DNA from: Nyssa sinensis
Lineage: Eukaryota > Streptophyta > Magnoliopsida > Cornales > Nyssaceae
Direction of reading: 5' to 3'
NCBI GenBank assembly: GCA_008638375.1
Contig: CM018035.1
Span: forward strand, 39,360,254-39,424,253
DNA: 64,000 nucleotides
The position numbers and the translations under genes are program-made. How positions within the stretch are numbered: position 1 is the stretch's first letter; each line of letters starts with the position of its first letter. This document shows, piece by piece, positions 42,582-53,990 of this stretch. The notes under the pieces were generated by a model. That model searched no databases and had not been told where the DNA came from. It worked only from the letters and a program-made list of their open reading frames with translations.

Positions 42582-43474
42582 TCTCTCTCTCTCTCGCCCT
42601 TCCTCCGTCCCTATCTCTATCTAGCTTTATCAGTCAAGTGGGCTTTTATAGGCACAGCTTATTACTGGGTATCTATCTCTCACTATAGCCAACACATAAT
42701 TGTACAACATATTTGTATCTCTATATGCATGGTTTCTAGCAGTGTCTTTCATGATATATATAATATCAAGCAATTCTATCTGTCTAATGTAAGTTTTATA
42801 TAAATGGGTTAATTTGCAGGTGGTCTTTGATAGCTGGGAGAATTCCAGGACGCACAGATAATGAGATCAAGAACTATTGGAACACTCACCTCAGCAAGAA
42901 GTTGATCGGTCAAGGAATAGATCCCAGAACCCACAAGCCATTAGACCCTAATACCTCCAGTGACGACAAAGCCTCTTCGTCAAAGAAAGCAAATTACATC
43001 CCAAACCCTAATCCGAATCTTGTTACCTCTACTTTGGAACAAACAGTCACTGCTGGTCCACGGATTATGAAGGGAAATGGGCATTATGAAGGTACAATCC
43101 TTGAGCAGTACCACGGTGGCATGGTAGGAAATGGGCATGCAGGTCTCAATTTGCAGAGTTCTAATGGTTCTGGGTTGGGTTTGAGAAGCAGCCATGGGTT
43201 CAGCAATGAAGACAACAACGATGATATTAATTATTGCACCGACGATTTGTTCTCTTCGTTCTTGAATTCATTGATCAATGAAGATGTGTTCAATAGCCAA
43301 CACCAAGTGCAACAACAGCCTAATGTGATTGCACCAGGTCCTGATCCTTTGATCTCTTCTGCGCAGACTATCAGCTTTGGTGCGGGATGGGATGCTCCAA
43401 TCATGACTTCTGTGTCTGCTTCTAATCAAAACGATTCCAAGATGTTTAATGATCATGTTGAAAAGCATTTCTGA
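41978..43474 (+). CDS. MYB5: R2R3-MYB transcription factor, MYB5 type
   Basis: Two exons, 41978-42294 and 42820-43474, joined through GNR/W with GT-AG borders (TTAATTTGCAG acceptor), encode 323 residues. R2 spans about 33-84 (first Trp at 35) and R3 about 86-135, with the bHLH-binding signature DLxxRxxxLxxxxxxLxxxR at the R3 start. C24-C25 followed by KVGMKRGPW, the [17 protein letters not shown] stretch after R3 and the C-terminal [13 protein letters not shown] (about 247-260) mark the MYB5 group (Arabidopsis MYB5, grape MYB5a/b). These act in the nucleus with bHLH and WD40 partners in proanthocyanidin, seed-coat mucilage and epidermal programmes. The ATG at 41978 is the first in frame. The frequent first R2 intron is absent; the usual R3 intron is present. 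It looks intact and is likely functional. Confidence 0.95.
42295..42819 (+). other. Intron of MYB5-like gene with microsatellites
   Basis: 525 bp, GT-AG. Contains (TA)n at 42330-42352 and a long (TC)n run at 42547-42596, likely polymorphic. It interrupts the bHLH-interaction signature after the GNR residues. Confidence 0.9.
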
Positions 43475-45177
43475 ATCACCAGTTTACAAATGAACCTGCA
43501 CTTCGTATAAGAATTCTAGGGTTTGCTTTGTTATTTTATGTATGCTAGTACTATTTCCACTTTTATCAGCTTCTCTCTTGTTGTGTGGTATTTGTTTGGT
43601 CATGTTAATTATAACAAGCGGCCATATATCAGACAGTTATATATATGTATTGAACTGGTGGCATATATATGGTTTGATGTCTTTCATTTACACAAGTTGA
43701 TGAAGAAATTGCAGTACTCTTATGCATGTGTTTGTAATTCGTCCTATGTATTCTCAATTTTTATCTGGCCCCTTGGTTTGAAACTCACTTCAGTTATATA
43801 TAAATATATATGCACTCAAAATAGTTTCCATGGCAGCAAAGTTTCACAAATTAAGACAAGGAACGTTATGCGATTCAAAGGACAAACAATAAGAGATGTA
43901 AGTTTCTCAAGGGCCCGAGAACTATTTATTGCAATTCAAAGGAGTAACAATTACAGATGAAGGCTTTGTGGTAAGATTATGTAATTAATGCATTCTCTAG
44001 CTAACAATTATTCGGAAAAACCAACTCTTCATATATTTAACTTCTAGATCTTGAAAGCATGCAAGACTCCAGATCGATGGATGAATTGATTTGGGGCGTC
44101 GTTGAAAACAAAAATGAGTTTGTGAATTGATTTGGGGAGTCCTTGAAAACAAAATTGAGTTTGTGGACTAAACTCTGGTAATTATATTTACATAATTTTA
44201 TTATAGTAGTAGACAAACAAATGATCAGAGAAAGGGGTAACATGCAATTAATTGGATTATGCCTAGAGATCATTAGAACCATGCATGTATTCTCTGGAAG
44301 CATGCTTGATGATCAATTAATTAATCCAAAGGTTGATGAGCATAGTTTTGATGCCCTTCTCAATCTGAAGGGTAAATTGGTGCTCAAATGGATGCATATG
44401 AATATTATGTTTGTTTTTAAAGGCCTTGAAGCAAGGGCAATAATGTTGTGCTAGCTCCTGAGTTCTAACTATATATGTCTTGCAAGTGCGTGCATGCATG
44501 CTTTTTCATCTTAATTAGCTCCTTACACTACATTTCAAATCTCTCTCGTATATCATATATATATATATATATATGTGTGTACCTATATATATATATATAT
44601 ATATCAAAGGAAGAAGAAATGAGAAATTTTAACTCGATCCTGATCAGACAACAATTGAGTGCCACTATATAGCCAGTGGCAAATCAAGCTAAGGGGCTTT
44701 AAATTAATATTGTCCAAGAGAATGGCCTCCAGTGTTAAAAAATTTGAATTTATACTTGTAATTTAAGACCTCCCAAAGTATTTTTTACTTTGAAATATGA
44801 ATTAATAATGACTAAAATTATTTAGGAAATTCCCTTATTTCTATAACTATATAATAATATATATACAAGCATGACATGTAACCTTTCCTAATGTCAGAAA
44901 CTAATAACTGAATACATGATGTGTTAGTTTTAGGTGTTGGAGAGGAGTTTCTTAATCGAAACCTGTCAAGCAGACTTGAAAACATTGATCAACTATGGAA
45001 GAAACACTTACGAGTTTGTTACCTTAAAGGAAATTGCGACACCAAAATATATTGAATTGGCAAGTGAATTATGTAGGGCTGAAGCATGCGATAGATTGAT
45101 GAGAGAGATTTGAACTGTAAGGAACTAATAAAGATGAAATAGCGCTATATATATATATATATATATACATATAGCAC
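43475..45177. other. Downstream flank of MYB5-like gene
   Basis: AT-rich, probably 3' UTR then intergenic. A 47-bp direct pair built on GAATTGATTTGGGG lies at about 44082-44165, and (TA)n runs at 44556-44604 and 45147-45168. No gene was recognised. Confidence 0.5.
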
Positions 45178-45340
45178 TTTTTTTTTTGGTAAGTAAAGTT
45201 TATTAGCTAGAAGAAGGGTAAAGCCCAACAACAGGGACAAAACAAAACAAAGAACAAGAAGTCCTAAGCAAGCTTGTGGAACTTGAAGAATTGGATAAGA
45301 ATCTAGCAGCAGGGGATAGCAGTTTACCACCTTCTTGATG
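45178..45340 (-). mobile_element. LINE 3' end, truncated, minus strand
   Basis: The plus strand begins with a T-run; read on minus it ends TAAACTTTACTTACC followed by A residues, the usual 3' tail of plant L1-type LINEs. The preceding frame is Leu-rich (LLGFTLLLANKLYLPKKK), as often seen just before such tails. It abuts the plus-strand LINE that starts at about 45372. Confidence 0.6.
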
Positions 45341-45371
45341 CTCTATATCCTTGGGGGGATTGAGTGATTTT

Positions 45372-48300
45372 GATTTGTTCTAATGACTTTGTTATCTTGG
45401 AATGCTAGAGGGTTGGGAAAACCCAAAAAAAGAAGAAGTCTGAAGAGCTTAATCTTGGAGAAACGTGTTGATTTTCTACTCTTCCAAGAATCTAAAAAAT
45501 TCGAGGTCGATAGTCAATTTATTCAATCTCTTTGGCCGTGGTCAGAGTTTGATTTTATTGTTGTTGACTTTAATGGGAATTCAGATGGGTTGTTGTATAT
45601 TTGGAAGCCAACCATCTTCTCAATTGATAGCTGTTGTGGAAATAAGCACTTCATCCTTGTTTCAGGTAACGTGCTATCTCAATTTCCTTGTACCATTATT
45701 AACATATATGCCCCTAATTTGGTTGGTGATGGGAAAATTTTGTGGAGTTCCTTGGTAAATCTTAAATCTTCTTTTGTTAATCCTTAGTGTATTGGTGGGG
45801 ATTTTAACGAGATAAGAAGAGTTAGGGAAAAGAAAGGCTGCTCGAGGCTGAATCGGGGTATGCGAGATTTTAATGAATTTGTAGACTTAATGGAACTCTC
45901 AGACCTTCCTATGTTGGGTTGTAGATACACTTGGTGCAAGTCTCATGAGGAAAATCTTTGGAGCAGGATTGACCGGTTCTTAGTCCAACCTGAATGGCTT
46001 GAGAAGTTCAACTTCAAGTTATGGGGACTATCTAGATCTCTTCCTAACCACTGCCCTATTATTCTAATGGAAGATTCCCATGATTGGGGCCCCAAACCCT
46101 TTAAATTTATCAATGCCTAGTCTCTACATCCAAAATTCTCTATATTAATTGATCAATTATGGAATGATACCCAAGTCTCTAGTTAGGCAGGATTCAAGCT
46201 TTTCAAGAAAATGCAAGTTCTTAGATCTAAGCTTAGAGTTAGAACCTCTCTGAATTTGGCAGTGTGCATGAAAGCTTGAAGAAAGTTGAGGAGCATCTTC
46301 ACTCGATTGATATTAGTGCAGAGGATAGGCTTTTGAATGCTTCTGAATCTGCCAAGTATAAAGAATTAAAAAGTGAAGTCTGGAGGATGAACCGAACCTT
46401 GGAATGGATGTGGATTTAGAAATTAAGAATTAACTGGGCAACTAAAGGAGATAAGAATGCCAAATTCTTCCATTTTATTACTAAAGGAAGACAATGCCGT
46501 AACCTGATCAACTCAGTCATAGTCAATGGCACTTCATTCTCAGATCCTCGTAAGATGAAGCAAACATTTATGAATCACTTTCAAAAAAATTTCTCAGAAC
46601 ATTGAAAATCTAGAATAGTTCTAAAAGGGGACTTTGGTGATGTAGTAGACAATTCCTCTCTACAGACTTCGGAGACTATTTTCTATGATTCTGAAGTTTG
46701 GAATGCCATTGAATCCTGTGATGGAAACAAGGCTCCTAGGCCTGATGGTTTTACTTTTTTATAGGTGAAGAAGTGCTAGAAGACTATAAAAAAGGACTGT
46801 GATGTTTTTTTTAAATGAATTCCATACAAACGTAAAGCTCCTAAAAGGTCTCAACTCTTCATTTATCGTGCTCATTCCTAAACAGTCTAATTTGAAAGGC
46901 TTGGGGGATTACAAGCCCATAAGTCTGATAGGAAACATGTACAAGATCCTAGTAAAAGTCCTTTTTCTTAGAATCAAGAAGGTGCTGCCATGTATCATCG
47001 ATGTCAATCAATCAGCATTCTTAAAAGGAAGAAACATCTTGGACGGGGTTCTCATTGCAAATGAAGTGGTTCACTAATGAAAAATAAGTGGTAAACAAGG
47101 TTTCTTGCTCAAGTTGGACTTTGAAAAAGCTTTCAATAGCATAAATTGGAATCTGCCTTTTTAATATGATGAACTTCATATTTGGTTCAAAATGGATAAA
47201 CTGGATCAAAGAAGGAATTTCTTCCCTTAATATCTCCATATTGGTGAATGGTTCCCCTTCCCCTAAATTTGAAATAGAAAAAGGGTTGAGGCAGGGCGAT
47301 CCTTTGTCCCGCTTTCTTTTCAATATCGTTGTAGAAGGCTTTAAAATTTTGTTCAAAAGAGCCAAGGATTTAAATCTAATTAAAGGAGTAGTTGTGGGTA
47401 AGAAGCAAGTTAATATCAATCACCTTTAATTTGCAGATGACACACTGGTTTTTTATGAGGCTGACTATTCAGAAATCTTGATCATTAGAAGAATTTTGAG
47501 ATTATTTGAAGTCTTATCAGGATTGAAAATAAATTTTCACAAAAGCTCGATTTGTGGAGTTGGTGTTTCTAAAGAGCTTCTGTGCGAAGTGGCCTATGTT
47601 TTAAATTACAAGCTAAAGGAACTGCCTATCAAATATCTTGGCCTTCCTTTAAGGGCAAACCCTAGGCTTAAAAAGACTTGAAATCCAGTTGTTGATCGTT
47701 TCAAGGGTAATCTCTCCTCTTGGAAGAAGAAATATCTATCCTTCGGTGGTAGATTACCCCTTATTAAGTCTGTTTTCCAAAACCTCCCAGTATACTCTTT
47801 ATCTATTTTCAAGATGCTTGAATCAATTGCAAATCAAATTCACAAGATCCAGTCAAGTTTCCTATAGGGTGATAGGGAATCCAAAAGAAAGCTTCACTTG
47901 ATAAATTGGGATAAGGTTACAATGGAAAAAGATGTTGGTGGGCTGGGTATAAGAAAAATCATAATTTTTAACAAGTGCCTCTTTTTGAAATGGTTCTCGA
48001 GATTTGGTTCAGAGTTAAACCCTTTATAGAAAAGAATCTTATTAAGCCTGTACCACAAGGGATGTCAGTTTTTGGCTACCAAAGTCCATCCCATCCTCTA
48101 ATTTGTCTAGGATTTGGGCTGATATCCTCCTTGTCAAATCGAGGAATCCAGTTCTCTTACAATTTTTCCTTGAAAATATATCCTTAGTGATTGGAAATGA
48201 GTTGAGAATTTCCTTTTAGAAAGACGGCTGGCGATAAGTTTTTAATGTCTTTCTTCCCTAGGCTGTTCAATATATCCACGTTGAAAAATGAGAGCTTAGT

Positions 48301-49494
48301 TTTCTTTATCAACTTAAGAAATAGTTCAGGTGTATGGAATTTTATGTTTCGTAGGCCTCGTTTGTTTGGAAAAATGATATGATGTCTTAGCTCCTTTTTA
48401 TTCTTCATAATTCCTCAGTTTCTTTGAACTTGCACATAACGCAATTTCTTGGAAAGCCCATGACTCAGGTCCATTCTCAATTAAGGCTTTATACTAGTGG
48501 TTTGATTCCTCCCTTGGTCCCAATATAGAGGTTTCAAAACATTTATGGACCAATGAATCTCCCCCTCGAGTGCAATTCTTTAGGTGGTTAGCTTTGAATG
48601 GTAGAATAAAATCTGCAGAACTCATTTTCAAACTGAGTATTCTCTTAGATGAAGTGTCATGCTTGTGCACTTTCTGTGGTCTGAAAATCGAATCATGGAT
48701 CATATATTGCTTCAGTGTATGGAAGTTTGGAAGATATGGTCTAATTGTGTAAATTGGTGGGGCTTCATTGGGTTGTTCCAGTATCAATCAAGAATCTCCT
48801 TATTTGGTGGCAAAGTTTCAGATTTAAGAAGATCAAGAAGGCCATTTGAGAGGCTATCCCCTTTGCAATTATGTGATCGATATGGATCCAAAGGAATGAA
48901 TGCATGTTCAATAAAGCAGTTCCTTGCTAGGAGAAGCTTAAGGAATCAATAAAAATCAAGGTGGCTTTTTGGGTAAAATTCAAGCTGGGAAAAATAGATT
49001 GCAATATAAATGATCTGATTTTCCATTCTCCTCAAATTATAAATAGCAATTGATATTGTCTCCCACTGTCGGATGGATCCTCAAGTGTTTTCTTGCTCTC
49101 TTTCTCTCTCGCTTCAAGAGGATTGGTCTTTTCAAAGTGGTCCTATTTGTTGGAGGAGCTCTTGAGTTAGGCAAAGATGTCTTTTTCTTCAGATAAGATT
49201 GTTCTTGCTTATTGCACCTCAATTGGGTTGATTGCCTGGGCATATCCAATGGATGTTAGTCACTTATCCTTGGCTTTTATTTTTAGTTAAGGTATTTCTT
49301 TTTCTTTCTAGTGAGGTGCTACAGATGATTAGGCTAGCAACAATATGCTAACCTAGTTGGGATATTATTTTGCTTGTTTTGATACTTATAGCACTTATTT
49401 TCTTCCCCTCTTTTATTAATGTCTTTTGTGTACTTCTTGTGCTCTATCTTTCATCAATAACAGTTCTTTTCTTTGTTGATCAAAAAAAAAAAAA
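45372..49494 (+). pseudogene. L1-type LINE ORF2 (endonuclease, RT, zinc-binding), decayed
   Basis: The endonuclease starts MTLLSWNARGLGKPKKRR at 45383 and continues through INIYAPN, GGDFNEIRR, LGCRYTWCKS and WSRIDRFLV to about 46120, with a TAG at 45785. RT at 46800-47900 has SSFIVLIPKQ, DYKPISLIGNMYKILVKVL, QSAFLKGRNI, KGLRQGDPLS, the FADDTLVF catalytic box and IKYLGLPL. The zf-RVT part at 48540-48760 shows MDHILLQCMEVWKIW. A 3' region of about 700 bp ends in CATCAATAA-like sequence and a poly-A run at 49481-49494. There are many stops and shifts. ORF1 is not found, so the copy is 5' truncated. Confidence 0.9.
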
Positions 49495-49499
49495 AACAA

Positions 49500-50279
49500 A
49501 GCAAAAGATCTAGTAGGGGGAACTCGACAGGCTGCACCAAGACATATTACACCCTAACATTCCAAACACTACAAAGTTTCCTATTGAAGGATGAACTACT
49601 CTTTTTTGGGTGGTAGCACATTTTTAATCTAACAACGAGGGCGATATAATCAAAAATGGATCTACTGGGGCCTCTTTCTCCTCTAGAATACTTTAAGATT
49701 CCTTTTCTGACCACATCATATAGACAGCAGTGGCAAGAACCCATTTCAGCACTTGGACATAGAATGAATCTCCTTTGTAAATAGATACCAGGTCTTAATT
49801 AGAGGCCAAGTGAGAGGAGCAATGCTAACTTGGCATCTGTTCATGACCGCTTTCCAAATGTTGCAAGAGTAATGGCACGAAAAGAACAGGTGATCAATGC
49901 TTTCAAGGGTTGAATTACAAAGAGCACAAACATTGTGGATATTCATGTCCCGAGAAGTAAGTATGTCCATGGTAGAGAGTCTACCTTTCCATAATAGCCA
50001 AAGTATGACAGCAAATCTAGGATACTTGTCTTTGAACCATATAATGTTTTTCCAAGGCACTTCATTTATTTTCCCTCTTATCTACTTCCAAGCAGAGTTA
50101 GTAGTGTATATTCTTATACTAGAAGGAATCCAAGGAGATGTAGTTTTTCGTAAGGAGGTTAGGGTTGTAAGTGATCTGGTTCCTAACATAGAAGTGGCTT
50201 CTTGGCTAGTTCCACCTACCGTTGAGGATTATGTCAGCTACTTTGGCTCTAAAGGATCTCCTGATCCTAATGTTGGTAG
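49500..50279 (-). pseudogene. Second LINE, minus strand, 3' part (zf-RVT)
   Basis: The frame 50060-49746 has MPWKNIIWFKDKYPRFAVIL, WLLWKGRLSTMD, CALCNSTLESIDHLFFSCHY and IWKAV: the reverse-transcriptase zinc-binding domain of plant LINEs with its C..C...H..C pattern. The upstream coding continues at 58082-58215 across the LTR inserted at 50280-58081. There is no poly-A tail at the 49500 end, where the plus-strand LINE tail abuts it. Confidence 0.85.
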
Positions 50280-50654
50280 TGTAACACCCTCTTATAGAAA
50301 ACTAGGAATCTAAAACAATGTAACATAACTTAGATTAATGAAAAGCCCTTCAGTATTCATAAGTAGTGTCAACATGAAGCCTAATCGAGGCAAAGGCTAG
50401 AACAGTCATAAATTGACCTGATCAGTCGAGATCAACAAAGGACAATTCCCTACGATCCCTAAACATCACGACCAAGTAAATAGACGCATCGCCAATAATT
50501 AGTAAATAATACAAATTATTTATTAATTATGAAAAATAGAAAAAATTTAAAATTACATGCATAAAAATTTGAGAAAAATAAAAGAAAAATAAAAAAAATC
50601 TTGGTTCATCACCATGACCAAAAAAAGTACATTGGAGGTGAAATTTCACCCACT

Positions 50655-50688
<34 letters not shown>

Positions 50689-52477
50689 ACATAAAGATGT
50701 GTACAAGAAAGTAGTGAAGAAGATAGAATAAAAATTCAAAAAAATAGAATTAAGCCCTCATGTGACTAGCACATGAGAAGAGCTGCTACATACACTAGAA
50801 TGTGTTGTGTGTGTGTGTGTGTGTGTGTGTGTGCACAACCTCATACAAGCATTGGGGGAAGAGGAAAAAGATGGAAAAAGTGAGGGAAATAAGGGAAAAG
50901 GTAAGAAAGGGGTATGGGGCTTACTTGTGGGAAGGGGAGACCTGGCCTAAGCACAGCTGCACACTCCAAGCAGCCCATCAGCTGCCTTAAACAGTGCCAC
51001 ACCTTACTTGTAGCCTCTTTTAACAAGAAATGCATTAAATGCAAGAGAAAGATATCTAACTTATAAACAACTCCCACTCAGAACTATAAACAACACTAAA
51101 ATGAGTGAGAGAATAGGAGAGATTTCATGTAAAGAGGAATTGAAGAGACTGTCGATAAAGAGAGAGAAGAAAAAGAGAAAAAATAGAGGAAATCTAAGAT
51201 TTGCTCAACCAAGGTAAAAGACTAAACTCCATTGTCTTATTTAAGCTTCTGAGTATATTTTTAGCATAATGAGACACTTAGAAGTAGCTTGGAGCCTCTA
51301 GAATGGTAGGTTCAAAGGAACTGCCATTAATGGAACTCGAAAGAACTACCCGGAAACCGACCACGAAGAAATGAATTTCTAGGAATGGGGTTTTACTCTA
51401 GACCTAAAATGGTTCACAAAACAAAAAGAACTGAGCCATTTAACTTCAGAAACGAGCCTGTAATAGCCTAGCTTAGCAAAAGAAAATAATTGGTCACATT
51501 GACCAAATGTGATCTAAGCCTTATATTAAGACCCTAGGATTACTGAGGATCACCCAATCATCAAAATGATCCAAGAACCATTGATTTTGGTGAAGAAATG
51601 GCCGAGATCACAGTGACTAAAATAGTCACCAGAAAAAAATGGCTTAGGATTCCTCTAGGGCTGTTTGTGGTGATTTAAGGAAGGAAATTAGTCCCAAATA
51701 ATTCAAAATGTAGTTTAAGAAGATTTAGGATAAAAAACTAGTCAAAACAATTTAAAAACTTAAAAAAATTTCCAGATTTTAGTGCTGACACTAGAGAAAA
51801 CGACCTGTAGGTCACCAAAAACGAGATGAAGAAAGAACTATTCGGTATCGGGTTGAACGGGTTAGATCCTTGTTCGGGTCAAACCCGGCCCATAGCTATA
51901 GTTAAGCTTTAATGAAACTACATCATTTGAAGAAGAGTTAAAAGTTTTTTTTAATCTATTTTGGGTTGTTTGGTTACAAGGGTAGTAAATTGATTTCTTA
52001 AGCTTAGTCGAACCAAGGATATCCTACTTCGATTTAATAGACTTATCTATTGTTTGGTTATGAACTTGTAACACCTGATTTGAACTAGGATTCGTAAGTC
52101 GTGGATTTTAAATTAGTAATCAACGCCTTAAGTGACGAGGTCGGTTTCAACCCCGGCGCGCAGACTTTTAAGTAATAGTCCTGAAAACTCAGGACGACTG
52201 TACATCACTTTCGTTGCAATCACCAACTTGTCAGTTCCGTGATAAGTATATTGTTACGTCAACCGCCGACCATCGATACGAGTACAAGATTTGGGCACAC
52301 ATTTCGAGGTTACGAAGGATTAGTGCAAAGATTATACACTTAAGGGAATAATTAATTTTTAAAGTAATTAATTATTTTAATATAAGAAATTAATGGTAGC
52401 ATACGTAAATAATTAAATATAAAGTATGTGTACTATATGAATGACTATGACCTACCTTGTATATATATATATAAATC

Positions 52478-52508
<31 letters not shown>

Positions 52509-52633
52509 GAGATGTGGCTGATTAGAAAGGGAGTGGGGGAGAAATGAAAGGCAAACAGTGAAGGGTATGGAGTGATCAGTGAGTGAACAGCTGAAAGATT
52601 GAGCGTGGCCCCCAAGTGTGTTAGGTGTGTATG

Positions 52634-52680
<47 letters not shown>

Positions 52681-53773
52681 AATGTGCAAAACACCACATA
52701 CACACACACGGCAGATTAAAAACCTGCCCCAAAACAGTAACAGGTAAGGCACTCTTCATGGATACTGCCACAAGTTAACCAAGTTGTTGGGGCAATCAGA
52801 ATTTGAATTAATTAAGTGTAAACTTATATACACATACATACACAATGCATACACACGACTCACACTCATTCTGTCACTGAGAGAGAAAGAGAGGAGTTAT
52901 GGGAAGAAGAAGAGAGGAGATTCAGAAGGAAAAGGGGAGTGAAAGGTGCCATTTGAGGTAAGCTCACTAAAACACCTGAATTTCTCTCTCTAGAATTTCT
53001 CTACGTATGAACTGTTTTAAGCCTTGATTTATGTATATATGATGTTTAGACTATATTTAGATCTGTTCAAGCATAAAATTTGAGTTAAAAAAACAGTTGA
53101 AAACACCAAACTCATGAACAAACCGCCATTGAAGACCTTGCTCAAGCAGGTCTGAACCGACTTCAACCAAATCCCATTTGGCTTATCAAGACCTAAAGTA
53201 GACCCTACAAGCATCCCCAAAACATGACCGCGACCACAAAACCCTAGAAGTGACTCTCAAAAATTGAGTTACAGGTACGGGTTTCAAAACCCAACCCCAC
53301 AAAAGCACGATAAAACAGGTCATTTGGAATGAAAAGCAAACCTCCATGATCAGGGGAACAAAATAAGCCAAACTCCATGAACTTTCATGGAGAAATGACC
53401 ATTTACCAGTTGAGAAAACGTGAAGGGAAATGGTCTTAAACCCAACTTTTGAACTCGTTTTAATCCCTAAAACGAATGCCAAATCTTTCCATAATGTCCC
53501 AGAAATAGTTTAGATTAAAAACAGTGGGGTTTAGGCGAGTAAAATGGCTCGAAATTGAAGCTTTTTAGCTTTGGGAATTAGGGCAACACTAGTGATGGTT
53601 GTGGGGAAGATGACCGAGTCGACTCACTGTTTGAATCGAGTCACCGAGTTAACTCGAGACATGTGTTAGGACGAGAGGTGGCCACCGAAAAAAAGGGACG
53701 ACGTCGTGTAGGGCCTGATGTATATATATACGTAAAACTGTTACGTTTAAAAGGGAAAAGAAGGAAAATTGGG

Positions 53774-53850
53774 GTCAGTGGGGTTCGAACCCCTGACCTC
53801 ACGCGCGTAAACCCAACTCTTTCCACTTGGCCACGCAGGCAGCGTGTGTC
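53774..53850 (-). other. tRNA-like (SINE-head-like) block in LTR
   Basis: The minus strand has a perfect A box (TGGCCAAGTGG) and a perfect B box (GGTTCGAACCC) at tRNA-like spacing. The B box lies in a 4-bp stem, GGGG-TTCGAA-CCCC. The full cloverleaf is not closed (no matching acceptor stem), so it is not called a tRNA gene. It is more likely a tRNA-derived fragment or an internal Pol III promoter. Confidence 0.55.
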
Positions 53851-53904
53851 ACATATGGGGCAATATATGTATATATAATATATATAATAAATCAGAAAAT
53901 AAAA

Positions 53905-53990
53905 AGGTGCATTTGCACCTGTTGGGAATCGAACGCAGTATCTTTTGGGAGGGAGGTGACACGCTGGCCAGCGTGCCACCCATTTCATCC
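53905..53990 (-). other. Second tRNA-like block in LTR (weak)
   Basis: Minus-strand GTTCGATTCCC resembles a B box (one mismatch). The upstream TGGCCAGCGTG is a poor A box. It lies 54 bp from the stronger block. Confidence 0.3.

Noticed and set aside
43523..43960. 145-codon frame downstream of the MYB gene
   Set aside because: Hydrophobic, AT-driven, no domain; lies in the probable 3' UTR and flank.
53774..53850. Functional tRNA gene
   Set aside because: A and B boxes are good, but the acceptor stem does not close and no clear anticodon arm is seen; kept as a tRNA-like block only.
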